The position numbers and the translations under genes are program-made. The notes under the pieces are model-generated. The model had not been told where the DNA came from, searched no databases, and saw only the letters and a list, made by a program, of their open reading frames with translations. Positions 12,975 through 25,300 of a stretch of DNA of 64,000 bases are shown in pieces (position 1 is the stretch's first letter; the number at the start of each line of letters is the position of its first letter). Source of the DNA: Gymnorhina tibicen. Its lineage: Eukaryota; Chordata; Aves; Passeriformes; Artamidae. The stretch covers positions 94,701-158,700 of the forward strand of contig VXAZ01006893.1 in NCBI GenBank assembly GCA_013399875.1, written 5' to 3'.

Positions 12975-13285
12975 CAGCCTGTCCCTGAGCAGAGATCGGC
13001 CCCTTTTCCAGGGAACTTGATGCAGTTTATGTACTGCACATTGTTCTGTAGTATGGAATATCCATTTCTCCAGTTGGGGCCACCTGTCCTGGTCCTGCAG
13101 CTTTTCATGCACCTCCTCACTTGCAGAGCACGGAAACTGAAAAGTCCTTAGGGTGAGAGTTACTCAACAACAACTAAACCATCAGTGTGCTATTGAAATT
13201 ATTCTCATAGTAAATTCAAATACAGCACTATACCTGCTACTAAGAAGAAAATTAAGTCTATCCTGGCTGAAACTAGGACAGGCAC

Positions 13286-15689
13286 AGGCTGCGTCTGACA
13301 TGCAGTCCAGACAACAAAGAGTAAGCTTTAGCAGGTAAGAAGAGCCTTTAGAGAAGGCAGATACACCAGATGTTTCTATCACGTTTTTGCTAAAAGCTTG
13401 CTGAAGCAACAGTGGTTTTTTTCCTTGAGTCAAATAAAAAACGGTGGAAGGACATGTTATCTCAAAGTAGCTACTTTCACTGTAAAGTAAACAATTCCTA
13501 TTAAATTTAAATGAGTTTGATATAAACCTAAGCTAAATCAAACCAAGAATACGCAGTCCAGTAAGTTGTATTTAATTACATTATACCCTTAGAGTTTTCC
13601 AGTGTAGTTCTCATCTCAGTTTCCTTTGCTTTTTCAAACTGTCAGTAAAATTTTTGCAACACACTGTATTCAGGGAAGAACTTCCACTGGGGAAACTATT
13701 TAAATAATTTTGTTATGTCTTTCCATCTGTTGGTCCAAGTGTACACACAGTTTTCACTAAATATGAAGTAAACAAACTGCTGCCTCAGTCCAAGGCTATT
13801 TTGCAGACTTAACCATGTCAGCACAGGGCTGAGATAAGCTGTTTAAGTATGAATTCTTATATTATCAGTGCTATTGAGATGTTCCCAAGCAATCTGGTTT
13901 ACACAGAGAATAAAATGTGCCAGAATGGGAGGAAAAAAACATGACAGCCAAGTGAGCTGAGAGTCATACTGACCTGCAACCTCCTAGCCTCTAAAAACCT
14001 GCACTTTAGGAAGTTACTGCAGGAACAAATCCATGGGCTGTCCTGCCATGAGCTAAGCACAAATTTACTTTGTTTTTCAACTCATTTACACTTACAGGCT
14101 CTGAGGGCTTCTGAGTTAAAGAGTTCCACATCTGCACGGTGGAAAACAGACTTCTGGGTGCTTCAGGCCCTCTTATGACTTTGTCGCCCTTTAGCTCCAG
14201 AACAGCTTCCTATTTCCCCCTCCTTGCCACCTGTGGTTTACAGGTGTCACTGACTGCCTCTTAAGACTATTTATTTTCTGGCAGATATTTTGTTCATTGC
14301 TCTGTTCTTCTTTTGCTCTCTCTGAAATTAGGAGACCAGGACTTCTGGCAATACCACAGCAGACATTACACCATGATGAGCACAAACCAGATTAATTTCT
14401 GACTAAAACACCCCATGATGTGCTTACCCTTTGGCTAGTGTAGAACACTGATTAGACAACTTTGGAGCCTCCCCACTCCACCACAAACTTTCCCCTGCCA
14501 TATTCTCTCCCCCTGTTTGTGACCAGCTTCTCTCTCGGGTTGGCGTCTCATAAGAGTTTTGCTGAGGCCTGTTTTATACACCCCTATGCCCCTGTCAGAG
14601 ACTCATCTGTGCCATCTGGTACTTGGTCCTCCAGGGACTCCTGTAGACTTGTGGGGCACCATGATCTTTCTCACACATTTAACAGAGTGCATTCTTCTGC
14701 CTTAATTACCATGACATCTGGAGGAAAAATAAATGTTTTCATATGAAAAAATTATATTCCTGAGAATCCATGACCACACAGCTAGCATCTGGGGAAAAGA
14801 CTCTCTTTGGGACAGCCTCTTGGGTATGAGGTTAGCATCTGCATGTGAATGTAAGCTGTCTTTCTAGAGGACTCCATGAGTTTTGGGCTGGTCTGCAGGG
14901 AACTGTGGGGAGCCAGCTGGTCTGCCCAGGTCCAAAGCCACCTGATGAGGCTCCCATCCTTGGTTTATCTCTCTGTGCCATCAGCAAGCTGTCTTTGTGC
15001 TTACCAGGCCAGCCATGTGGGTGTGTGTAGGAGTTGCAGCTCCTGAAAAGAGTGACCCTGGACTTCAGAGACAAAATAAAAGCCTTCCAGATGGGCTGGG
15101 CATGAAGAGCCATGAGACTGGATCAAGCATGGATCTGCCTGGTCCCTGGGTGCCAGTCCATTTTGTTCCCTGCAGGCAGGGACCAGGTGAAGCTGCACTA
15201 AGCAGATTGCCTGTGCTTGCTCCTCCACTTGCCAGCTCTTGCCAGCTCACAAGACCTATCTGTGCTTGCAGAGATCTCTCTGAGCAGTGGATTTGCCAGA
15301 AACACATCTAGATGAAGATCTCCAGGCACAGCTCTCCAGTCCAGCACAAAGCTGCAAGGGATGGTCCAAGCCATTTTTGCAATGCAGGGCATCCGTGTTG
15401 CTGTGTTTCCTCTTCACCTTCCAGAAAGTAAGGTGTCCTGATGGATAGGAAATACACAGTCCAGACCAAAAAACATGTCCCTGATGTGAACAACCCATCG
15501 GATAAGTGTTGAGAGCAGCTCACTGACTGCACGGCAAGGGCTGAGTCTGATGTGTCCTGAGAGCCAAGCTGACTCGCAATAAACCACTGGAAACTGGGGA
15601 GAAGTGTCACCCCAGATGCTGCAAGCAGACTCTTGCACTGGGTTAGCTGTGTCTGAATTTCATTCTGGTCCGGGGATCCAACCACTGCC
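13286..15689. other. Unique intergenic DNA leading into a CpG island
   Basis: AT-rich up to about 14.8 kb, then GC content climbs toward the island at 15.7 kb. Several overlapping frames on both strands between 14.8 and 15.7 kb are open, but they have no homology I recognise and reflect the rising GC content. If a transcript starts in the island on the minus strand, this stretch would be its first intron or exon; nothing proves that. Confidence 0.45.
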
Positions 15690-16560
15690 CCTAGGCCTTT
15701 GCGCTCTGGGCAGCGCGTGGGCACTCACTGTGTGGACAGGGTCCCTCCCTCCCTTTCCTTGGGGCTTTCTGTGCTCTCGGTCCCGGTGGCCACTCCTTCT
15801 CCCCTGCAGCGCCGGTGCCTGGCTCGGTCGGGGCGGGGGGAAAGTGGGAGCAACGGAGGCCGGCACATCTGACTCCCGTGCCTGAGTGGGACAGAGTGCA
15901 AAGGCGATGGCAGTCCCAGGGGAACACTTGGGGACAGGGAGGCTCCCCAGAACCTTGCCGCGCTCCGGTCTAGCCGTGAAAAAACAAAGAAAAAAACCAA
16001 CCAAAAAATACAACCCAAAGAGACATGGCAAACAAACAAACAAACAAACAAACAAACAAACACCAAAGCCACCTAAAAAGTGAAACGAGACCTCCTCTCC
16101 CCCGTGTGTCCGGAGGACAGCGGAGCGGAGCAGCCCGAGGCGGTGGGCGCTGGGTGCCGCGGGCTGGGGCGCCGTGCACAGCCCACGGGTGCAAAATTCA
16201 GTCCCCGCGCGGCTCTCCCGGCTCGCGTGTGCAGAACGCGGCGGGCGGAGGGAGGGCGACTAATCCCCCTTTCAAAAACCAGATTTGTCCCCGCCTGGCC
16301 CTCCGGTGCGGCGGAGGACAGATCGGGACGGCGGCGGCCCGTCCCCGGTGACGGCCGGCGCAAGCTCCGCGGGCGGCGCGGACGGGCCGCGGTCCCGCCA
16401 GGCAAAGGCGGCGGCGTGCGAAACCGGGGCTGGGTTTGTGTTCTCCGGAGGAAAACGGGAAGCAAACGCCGGCTGCTGTCGGAGGGAACATCTCTTTGTC
16501 GCCTCGGACAAAACGCAAATAAACGCTATAGCCCGAACTTATCAAGTGATCTTCGTGACC
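15690..16560. promoter_or_regulatory. CpG island, candidate promoter of an unidentified transcript
   Basis: GC content and CpG density jump abruptly here compared with both flanks; the densest part is 16,080-16,470, with many CGG, GCG and CCGG words. In birds such islands usually mark promoters of broadly expressed or developmental genes, or of lncRNAs and bidirectional promoters. No clear TATA box or coding first exon can be fixed. Frames of 105-174 codons are open on both strands (for example 16,080-16,604 plus and 15,660-16,055 minus), as expected from high GC, and none resembles a known protein. The island is interrupted at about 15,978-16,083 by an A-rich tract with a CAAA microsatellite. 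Direction of transcription cannot be decided. Confidence 0.7.
16029..16062. repeat. (CAAA)n microsatellite inside the CpG island
   Basis: About eight uninterrupted CAAA units within a longer A/C-rich stretch (15,978-16,083). The A-rich composition contrasts sharply with the GC-rich island on both sides. It is likely length-polymorphic. Confidence 0.93.
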
Positions 16561-18864
16561 GAGCGTTTCTCACTGTGTGTTCGGTTTGTTTTTCCAGGAC
16601 CTAAGCAATTTTTAATGTACTATACACTTCCCGCTTAATCCCCCTCGTTTATTATATAATTACGGTTTCAAAGTGATTATGTAATTAAAATCATGTTTCA
16701 CTGCAGCGTACTTCAAAAGGCAGGCAACCTTCCCCAGCATTATTTGCCGGTGATGTCATAATTTCCCTGTGATATTTAAAATAAACACATTAGTCCAAGA
16801 ATTCTAAACATGTCTGAAAGTATATAATGGAATTGATTGGCATAAAGCAACGGTGAAACCTATCACTAGTTTAATATATTTCTATGCTCCCATGCAGTGT
16901 AAATTATAGGATAATGGGGTGCAGGCGATGGTAAGCTCTGTTTATATAATCCATTTCTTCACACAAGTTCCCATTGCTTTTCCTTCCCTTTGCTGTATGT
17001 GGTGGTTCTCTGATCCTACTGACCTCAGCCATGTGTTTTCACTTTTTCTTCTGATCTCAATTCCATGACCAGCGGGGAATAAAATACAAATTGAATAGTA
17101 ACCATTCACAGGCCACTCTTTTCAAACTGTTGTTAAGCCTTCTTTGTCTTGTCTAGCAATTGATAGATAAATGTGTCGTATTTTACCCAAGTCTTTCTTC
17201 TCTCCTTGTAAAGCTTTGTTGCCCCAAGTTCCTTAGTCTATCTTTCTCTTTTTCTTTTTAAAGAAAATCATTTCATCAGGGCTTGTCACCGAAAGGAACC
17301 GTTCCCTTCATTGGTAGTACAACGGGTGATGGCTAAGCAGCGGAATTGGACAAAAATATCAGAAGGGGGAAATAAAGGAATCCCCCCAACATTTGGTCCG
17401 ATCTATTCCCAGCACGACCGGAGGTTAATTTTAAATTTGACTTGTTTCTTCTGTACATGGTAAATAAAGTGCTCCCTGGGCTGCACGAAGTTCCTTTCTG
17501 AAAAGGAGAAAGTTAAGTACTCGAAAAGGGAAGAAAATAAAAAAAGCCCTCCTCTTTTCCCTCTGCATGTCTCTTTCATTTCAAAACTACTTTCTGCACT
17601 CTCAGGCAGGGCTGACGCTGTTTATTCAGCTTTTCTTGACAATGAAAAGCAACTAAGAGAAGTTTAAACGATCTCTTGTTATTTTGAGGCTTGTTTTTCC
17701 AGCGGTCTTCTCCACGGCTGCTTCTTTGGGGATATAATGCAAAAGAAAATAATTTGGAAAGCCATTATTCCATAGAGAAAAACATGTCATCAATCCCATG
17801 CCCCTTATTTGATAAAAAAACAATTGTTGTGAAGATTTCTTCCGTGATCATCTAAACGTCAGAACAGCGATGGTTATAATTATTACCAAACTGCCAACGT
17901 GCTGAAGGCAGTCTGAGATAATTTAGCATATATATTTTAAACAGCTTGGTTTAAATGTCCCTTTTTTTTTTTTAAAGGCTTACTCCATCTCTATTGCAAA
18001 CCGGGGTTTAGCTATTAACAACTGTTTTAAAAGCGGTGGTTGAGAAGAGGGATCTTTTGTTGCGCCCCTTTTTGAAGAACTCCTGCTCATAAGCAAACAT
18101 TTTGAAGAGTGCATCGGTCTCTAATCAAAATAATCCAGATTCTTGTGTGAAAGGTAAATATTTTGCAACCACATTACTGGAGCTGAAATAACTAAACAAG
18201 TCAGACACCGAAATTAGCAACGTGGTGAAGTGTGGGCAGTGAGAGAGCTGCAACAGGGAGAAGAGGTCCTCTTAACCTGCCAAAAGCTGTCGAGTGTTTC
18301 TTCAGCAGAAAACGCTGCCGTGAGGTTTCGAAGGAAATGCAGCTTAGCAGAAAAATAATTTTCGAAATTTTTCTGGAGACAACGACCGTCTGAAACGAAG
18401 CTGTGTACCTGTAAAACGAGCCCCTGTGTATCACATGCTTCATATTAAACTTTCATGCAGTTTTCCTTCTCTGTTTTTTTCCAGCTAAAGGGTTCTTATA
18501 AACTTTCCTTAGTTTATTTAAGTCTGGTTTTCATTGCTGCAGTTTTGCATGGTTTGCCTTTGTTTAGTTTATTAACCCACAGGGTTACTTTAACTAAATA
18601 TTTGGGCTGAATACTTTGGGGTTGGATTTCAACGTTTTCTAACAAAATTACTGAGTTTTTTGAAGCCACACAGAGAACTCTGTGTTGACTTTATTAGTCA
18701 ATTTAACAGGCTATAAGGAAAATAAAAATAAGAAACATACTAGTGTATCCCCTCCAGTGAGGACTGGGGCTGAAACTGGTCTCTTATTTAGTATTTCAGA
18801 TGCCATCGAGGCTGTGTTAACTTTACTGAAGTTTTAGTAGAATTGTCAAATGTACAGCACCTCT
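16561..18864. promoter_or_regulatory. AT-rich, repeat-free stretch between CpG islands, candidate conserved non-coding DNA
   Basis: No exon or transposon is recognisable. The stretch has features often seen in conserved developmental regulatory DNA. There are clustered homeodomain-like TAAT cores (for example ATAATTACGG and GTAATTAAAATC near 16,655-16,695) and retained CpGs in an AT-rich setting (about 17,285-17,440). No repeat debris is visible over 2.3 kb. Conservation itself cannot be seen from one sequence, so the regulatory reading is inference from composition and position beside two CpG islands. It could instead be the first exon or intron of a non-coding transcript from the 16 kb island. 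Confidence 0.35.
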
Positions 18865-19150
18865 GCTCTGCCGAAGCCTCGTGCGGTGCCCGATGTCGAT
18901 CGCGGAGGTATTTTTAAGCCCCCCACGAAGGGAAAAAAAAGCGCCAACTGAAAAAAGTACCTCTCTTTGTGCTTGCTGCCTCACGCCTCGGGCCAAGGGT
19001 GAGGCATAGCCTGGCCGCAGGGGAGGCACGGTCAGGGAGGCTCGTCCGGCCCCGGAGGGAGCCCGGGGGGACCGGCGCAGCCCTGCAGCGGCACCAAGAA
19101 GGGTCCGGAGGCTGCGGACTTAGGCTGAGCCCGGCCTCATGTGCCGCCTG
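18865..19150. promoter_or_regulatory. Small CpG-rich block, possible minor island
   Basis: GC content and CpG number rise again for about 285 bp (densest 18,984-19,130, with words such as CGTCCGG and CCGGCG). This is shorter and weaker than the 16 kb island. It may be an alternative promoter, a first exon, or an outlying part of the same regulatory domain. Frames on both strands here have no recognisable product. Confidence 0.5.
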
Positions 19151-19235
19151 GGGAACATTCCCCACCCCACATCCTGGCAGTCTCTCCTTGTAGCCTCCCA
19201 TTGGGGTTGGCATGCTCATTTCGGGTGCTTCTTGC

Positions 19236-19327
19236 TTAGTTTAGTTTAGTTTAGTTTTGGTTTTTGTTTTGTTCTTTGTTTTGTTTTGTTTTGTTTTGTT
19301 TTGTTTTGTTTTGTTTTGTTTTGTTTT
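19236..19327. repeat. (TTTAG)n then (TTTTG)n pentanucleotide microsatellite
   Basis: Four TTTAG-type units (19,236-19,256) pass through an imperfect transition into ten or more TTTTG units (about 19,275-19,326). The two motifs differ by one base plus phase, suggesting a stepwise change of unit during expansion. It lies just right of the second CpG-rich block. Confidence 0.93.
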
Positions 19328-22300
19328 TAAAAGCATTTGCCCTGCTGCCTGACTGGGACAGAAAGTAACACATTAGCTTGGGAGATATGGGCACTTGAAG
19401 AGAAAGTGAGCTGCAGGCAGTCATTTGTGTTGGGAAGAAGCTCTTCTACAGAAAGAAACCAAAATCTCCCTGGCATGATGCCACTTGCCTGGGTTGTAGG
19501 ACCCCTGGAGCAAAAGCAGGGTGGCAGCAAGCTGGACAGCTCTTTAATGCAATGCAGTGTCAGAGAGAAACCAGAGGACTCCTCCAGGATACTGCTGTGG
19601 ATACCAATCACCAGTCCATACAGGAACCCTTCCATGCCTGCGGATTTTCTTTAGGGCACACGTCTCCCAGCAAGTAACTGTCCAGTGCTGTGCTGGGCAC
19701 ATCATAGGGTGCTCTACAGATGGGTCCAGTGCTTGAACAGTGCACTTTTATCACTTAAAGGCTAGTAACATCTGCTGGCCTCCCCTGTGTGGGGAACGGT
19801 AAGTGGAGAGAGGTAAGGAGTTTACAGCTCCCTTTTCCAATGGGGATCTGCAGAGGCGGATAATCTCAAACCCCAAGAAGGAGAGAGGAAGGGTAGCAGA
19901 GTGTGGAGATGTTACAACAGCAATGAGACAAGAAGTCCTGTCTGTTGGTGTCTGCTCCCTCAGAAAAACAAGAGCCAACAGAAAGATGTAAAGAGGGAAG
20001 AGGAAGGGGCCAAATTGGGAAGGATCTTTGCAGGGCATCTTTGAAGGAATAAACAGGGACAAAAGCTGTCTTCGTCACCATCACAGAAAAAGACATTGTG
20101 GCTTCCAAAATGCAAAACACCACAAACCAAAGTGCAAGCTATGCCTGTGTGGGTGAAAGAGAAAACCCCTGAGTAAAACCTGGGTGGACACAACCAGGAA
20201 GTCAAAACTTGTAGAAAAGCCTGATTGAAGCTAGAGACAGGTTACAGGCCTGCAAGAGGCCCAGCAGGTCTGTGGTCAAATATTGGAGGGACAGTCCAAA
20301 ATTTTAGAAAAAGCAGCTGTGTGGTATTAGTACCCATTAACTGCTCTAATAACTTTGAATCTCAGACCTAGATATTAGAGTTACGTGAACCCCAGGATAG
20401 ATGTATTAGTACATCTAGCAGGGAGATGTGCCGTCACTTGTTTTACGAAGTCCTCAGCAACACCTTAGAATGAAAATACAGAATTTTTGCAATACCTCTC
20501 ATCATATATCAGTCTGTCCACAAGGACCAACAATAATCCAGCAACAAATGTATGTCATGTCTGTCAATGGGATTAATTCAGTGTGAAAATGAAGCTGTCA
20601 ATTCTGATAGAGCAGCTTACTGACAACACACAATAGCGAGGTTGTCCACTGCTATCTGGATAATAAAATGTAAATATGTAACTCGCTAAACATGTCCCAT
20701 TCAATACCATTAATGTAACATTGATATGCTTTTTCTGGTATCAACATGAGAGAGTAAAAGAGCAAGTGCTACCTTCAAATATTATTACATATTTCTGGTT
20801 TACTTACTTGCCATTGCATCTTGCAAAATATTTTGTCATCTCTTGAACACAAAAGGGCAGCACAGAAGGTCTGTGTTACAGTCAGGCTTAGGTTTCAGAA
20901 GAAATAAAAGCTTGGAGCTTAGCTAATAGTGAAGAAATAGGATAACTGCTAAAAAGGGCTAATAAATGTTTACTCTGTTAAGTATTGCTTTTATTTCTCC
21001 CTCTCATAAGTGATCTTGCAGTACTATTATATCAAAAAATTAAGATTACTGTATTAAAACCAGATTTCTAGAGCTCATTCAGAATTTTCAGGAGTAGTCT
21101 TTTATTTCTCTAGGTAATAAGAAGATACAGATTTTTCCTTTTTTTGAGAAATCCTTTGTTTTCCTTCACTCAAAAAAGCAAAATCTGAATAATGATTGGT
21201 CATACCTCAGTCTGAAATCTGCTGAAGTGTGGCAGCAAGTAGTGAGAAGAGCAAATGAGCTAGAGAAACCTGGATCAAATTTAAAGAGAATGAACTGGGA
21301 GAAGAACAGGTTAAAAGATGAAACAGAGTAAAAAAGTCATGATGGAAAAGACACCAAAACCAAAAGTTTTCTGCAGTAACTGTGCAGCTTAATAAACTCT
21401 TCCATCACTTTTATTCCCCTTTGGACATGTAGTAGAGAAAAGCATTACTAAATCTCCACCTCAGACTTGATGCCATCAAAATCTTTAGATTTTCATCTTG
21501 TTAAGTATATGATACTACAAAACTCTTGGTCCCAGCTCTCAGCTACAGTTCCCTGCTTTGTGAAGTCCCAAAATACATACTTCAGCTCTGACTTACTTCA
21601 GTATGTTAAATCCAACTGCAGCCAATATTAATTAACAAAGGAAGAAAGGGTGAACCAATTATTAGTTGACTGATCTCCCTGCCTGTCATGTTGGAAATCA
21701 TCCTTAACAGCTATAGGAAAGAATGAAAATAAAAAAGAGCTTAGCACTTATTTTATATAGGACTGAAGATATGTTTTCATGATATGTGTATTAATTTTTC
21801 CTTCTGATTTGAAGGATGGCCATCCACATCCCGTGGCACAGCAATCAGTATTTTAAAAAAAGATCATAACATGAAAAACCACCCCACAGCAGAACACAAC
21901 CCACACACAATAATAATAAATTACATAATTATCCACTAATTTGAAGCAGTGATATACAGCCCACAAAATAAAAATTATTCCCACACCCCCAGTTTTATTT
22001 CTGTGTGGGTTAGATGTGCATATGGAGGGTGATAGACAGACACTGTGTATATCCAACATGACAGAGCACTTATTCTCAGACACAGAACAGAGTAAGATAT
22101 CAGATTTTAATGCCATTAGTATTTTCCTACAGCAAATTCTAGTTTTGGAGATGAAAACTCAGGCCTATCCTAATTAAAGATGAGGAACTACACAGTTTCA
22201 TCAGTGCATTTTTTTTAATGAATATTTTAGAGCCTTGAGTATCTATAATATAAATGCTTAACTATTTGTTATGCAGAATTTTGGTCAAAAACAATAAGAA

Positions 22301-25300
22301 GTACGGAATACATGGTAGCAATATTGGTGTGATGCAGTTTAAAAGGTAGATAGGGTTTACTGTCAGATGATCTGTGCATGGTGACTCACATGGTGGCTAT
22401 TTCAAAACAAGACAGACGTTTCGTATGCGTGCCATGTCATCATTGATACTTTCCATATTTTATGTGCTAGTGGTCTTGATCTTTTTTAGAGGTTTCTATT
22501 GTTGTGGGCACTTGAGGATGTGGAGTAACAGACAATCTCTGCAATTTAAACAGAGAAGCCAGATGTTGAGTTAGATGGGACATCAGGGCACAGAGGGGTA
22601 AACAGACCTCCCCAAGAGCAGGCAGCAGCTCAGTGCTGCTTTCTACTATGCGTATTTCTTTATTTGATCTCACAGTAAAGCCCTAAATTTTGTGTGTGTG
22701 TGAATTCTTTGTATAGTACAACACAAGAAGAAGCAATGCACTATTTCTGCAACTGGCTTAGTGGACTCAGGAGCAGAGGTATAGAGGTGTAGACGACTAG
22801 ACAGAAGCAAATGCTGTCTTCTGTGAGTGTGTGCCAGTGTATTCAGCACTATAGCTCATAGCTGTGACACCACTGTAACCACCTTTATGCAAAATATTTA
22901 TGTGCACTGCCACTGTGTCTTCTTGTATATTATTTTGTAAGACAGAGGGTTTACATATTTGTGTAAACACATACATGCACATAAATACTCAAGTGTTATT
23001 ACCATCATCAGGGAAAGTGTGTACTGTTGTAGTTCCTCCAAGTTTCTCTGGGTTGTAACACTCAGAGAGGCATTTGAGAGAAACAGAATTAGAAGATAAA
23101 CAATTGTTTCTAGGTGTGTTTCATTGACTGGGTAGGAAATCAGTGGCTTGTGATAAAGACAATGATGACACCATGATTGCAGGCATTAGTGTTATCTGTG
23201 AGAGAATATTTAATTTTCCTGTGTTTTAGACATACTTAATAAGAAGCTACTGTATCAGAAATAAGGATAAAAGAAATACTCTGGACAGATTTTTTATGGA
23301 AGTAACATTTGTCTGCAAAAGGGGTATACTGACTGCCTTGTACAAGTAGAGATGTGTAGATATGTGTTTAGGTAGTCCAGAAGTCTGGCAAAGTAGTTTC
23401 AACTACTGGTTACAGACTTTTATCTGCTCTATTTTAGAAACTGGTGCTGATTTGAATCAGTAATTTGTGGAGTCTATTACTGTTATTTTCTTATTGGTGC
23501 TGCTAGAATACTGCAAAAATCTTCCTTTACAAAGAAAGGTCTTCATTTAGGAGAAAAAAAAATCCAATGATTTTTGAAATATATTTCCTTCATGTCAGTG
23601 TTATGCTGTGAATGGCAGGCCTAGCATTGCTCTGCTATACCTAAGTGAAATGCAGTCACTTCCTAGTGTAATAACATAATTGAGAGTACAGTGCAGTTTA
23701 AAACTTGTGAGGATATATGAAATATTCCTCCTAATCTATTAAATCTGAAACATAAGGAAAGACACAGTTAATCTGTGTCAACTCACGCCCATTTGCACGG
23801 TGCTATCCAGTCTACCCTGATTTCTAAGTTAACTTTATGAACACAAAGTTAGGTACCTCTATGCTTTCTGAGCTCAAAGAAACAAAAGACAACATTATCC
23901 TCCTGTTCTTTCAGGACCTGGTGCTGAAAACCGTCACCATCCTGACTGACAGAACAATTAGTGTTGTCAGCAGAGAAAATAGTCAGTGAACCAACTGAAG
24001 GTCAATGTGTTTATTTTCCCACTCAGAGATGTAGTCTTCCCAGGTGGAGACTCTGAAAACATTCCTGCTAAAGCTGACATGGTTTTTACTTCAGTGAGGG
24101 ATCGGTCTACCCTGAACAGGAAATTAATCCAAACATTTAAGAGAAAGCAATACAAGCTGCACTGAGTGCAGGAGGCATACAGCTATGCCACTGTCTCCAC
24201 ACGGAGAAAAATACCTCATTTTGAGAATATTAATTTTTTCTGGTTGGTTGTTTTCCAAGCTGACCACATATAAATGATGAAACAGGATAGTGGCTGTAAG
24301 GTTAGAAAAACTGCATAAGGCAGCATGAGGTAATAGCCTATCAGAGAAGACTTGTAAGTGGCATCACATGACCCTTTAATTAAGTTACAAAATGAACTCA
24401 GAGTTATTACACTATCTAAACATACTCCCTTGTTTTTCTTCAGTTTCCAAATGTCTCTTTGTATAAACTGCGTACTACAATTAACAGCACTGAGTCTTCT
24501 GTTTATGAAATGTACCTTTCTATTGAAAACTAATGTGCATATTTTCTTAAAATCAGTTCAGCTAACAAAGCCAGTTCTCTTTCTGCCACCGAATACATTA
24601 TTTCTTAAGACATTTCTATTAGATGATAACATAGATGATATCAGAGAAGCAACACAGGACACATCAAAGAGACGTTTCAGTCTTCTTTTTTATGCCTTTC
24701 ATTGGGATACTGCAGTAGAAGTGTACACCACTCTGTGGTGCAGCAGCTTTATTTTTAGAAATGCTATCAAATGCCAGAAGTTCCTCCTGTTGTCATCTGT
24801 ATCAGCAAGGAGGAAGTAATTTTCCCTGGGGTATTCTGAATGGAAGTAATAGCTAGAAGGAGACAGAAAGGCATCCATGTGTAAAAATGTAAACTGTTTA
24901 ACCTGCAAAACACTGTAATTGTGCAATAACTTGTATTGATCATTTTTCAAGACAGGCCCATACAACAGTGGGGAAGGGGGGTCTACAAAAAAGAGGAGGA
25001 TTGCCACAAGCACAACCCCCTTTCAGAGCCTGTATTTGGTGGAAATCCTGGACTCTAAATGGAACTCCTAAGTAGTCAGCCATCCTCCATGAGCACATGA
25101 AGAAATACACAATCTTAGCTGGAGGAATTTTATCTGCAGTGCAGTAAAGCACAAGTACAGGAGATGAAAAGTCAGATGAAGATGTCACCACAAGCAATTG
25201 GTGCCCCTATGCTCCAAATCCGACACACACAGCATGCAACCTAAGCCCCTTCTTCCTCCCCTTTCTGTATCAACTTTGGTGGAAAAACCTTCTTCATTTG

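Larger units (their letters stand above)
12078..13280 (-). mobile_element. Solo LTR of an avian endogenous retrovirus (outer copy), split by a second LTR
   Basis: An LTR in minus orientation occupies 12,078-12,192 and about 12,768-13,280. The two halves are separated by the inner LTR. Its left edge (TCTCATGGATTAACCCC) aligns with the reverse complement of the inner LTR's right edge. Its right edge, read on the minus strand (TGTCCTAGTTTCAGCCAGG), aligns with the inner LTR's left edge, so both belong to one family. It is flanked by a perfect 5-bp duplication, GGCAC, at 12,073-12,077 and 13,281-13,285, which defines both ends. Five-base duplications suit ERVL-type elements; this class assignment is tentative. 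Without the insertion the LTR is about 628 bp. No gag, pol or env sequence adjoins it, as expected after recombination between two LTRs. A (TAG)n microsatellite lies where the inner copy has an ATT-rich tract. Confidence 0.9.

Noticed and set aside
16080..16604. 174-codon plus-strand frame in the CpG island
   Set aside because: High GC lowers stop frequency, and several frames on both strands are open over the same bases. The peptide is Arg/Gly/Pro-rich without a domain.
24358..24819. 153-codon plus-strand open frame
   Set aside because: Random-looking Leu/Phe/Ser-rich peptide, no family resemblance, no splice context.
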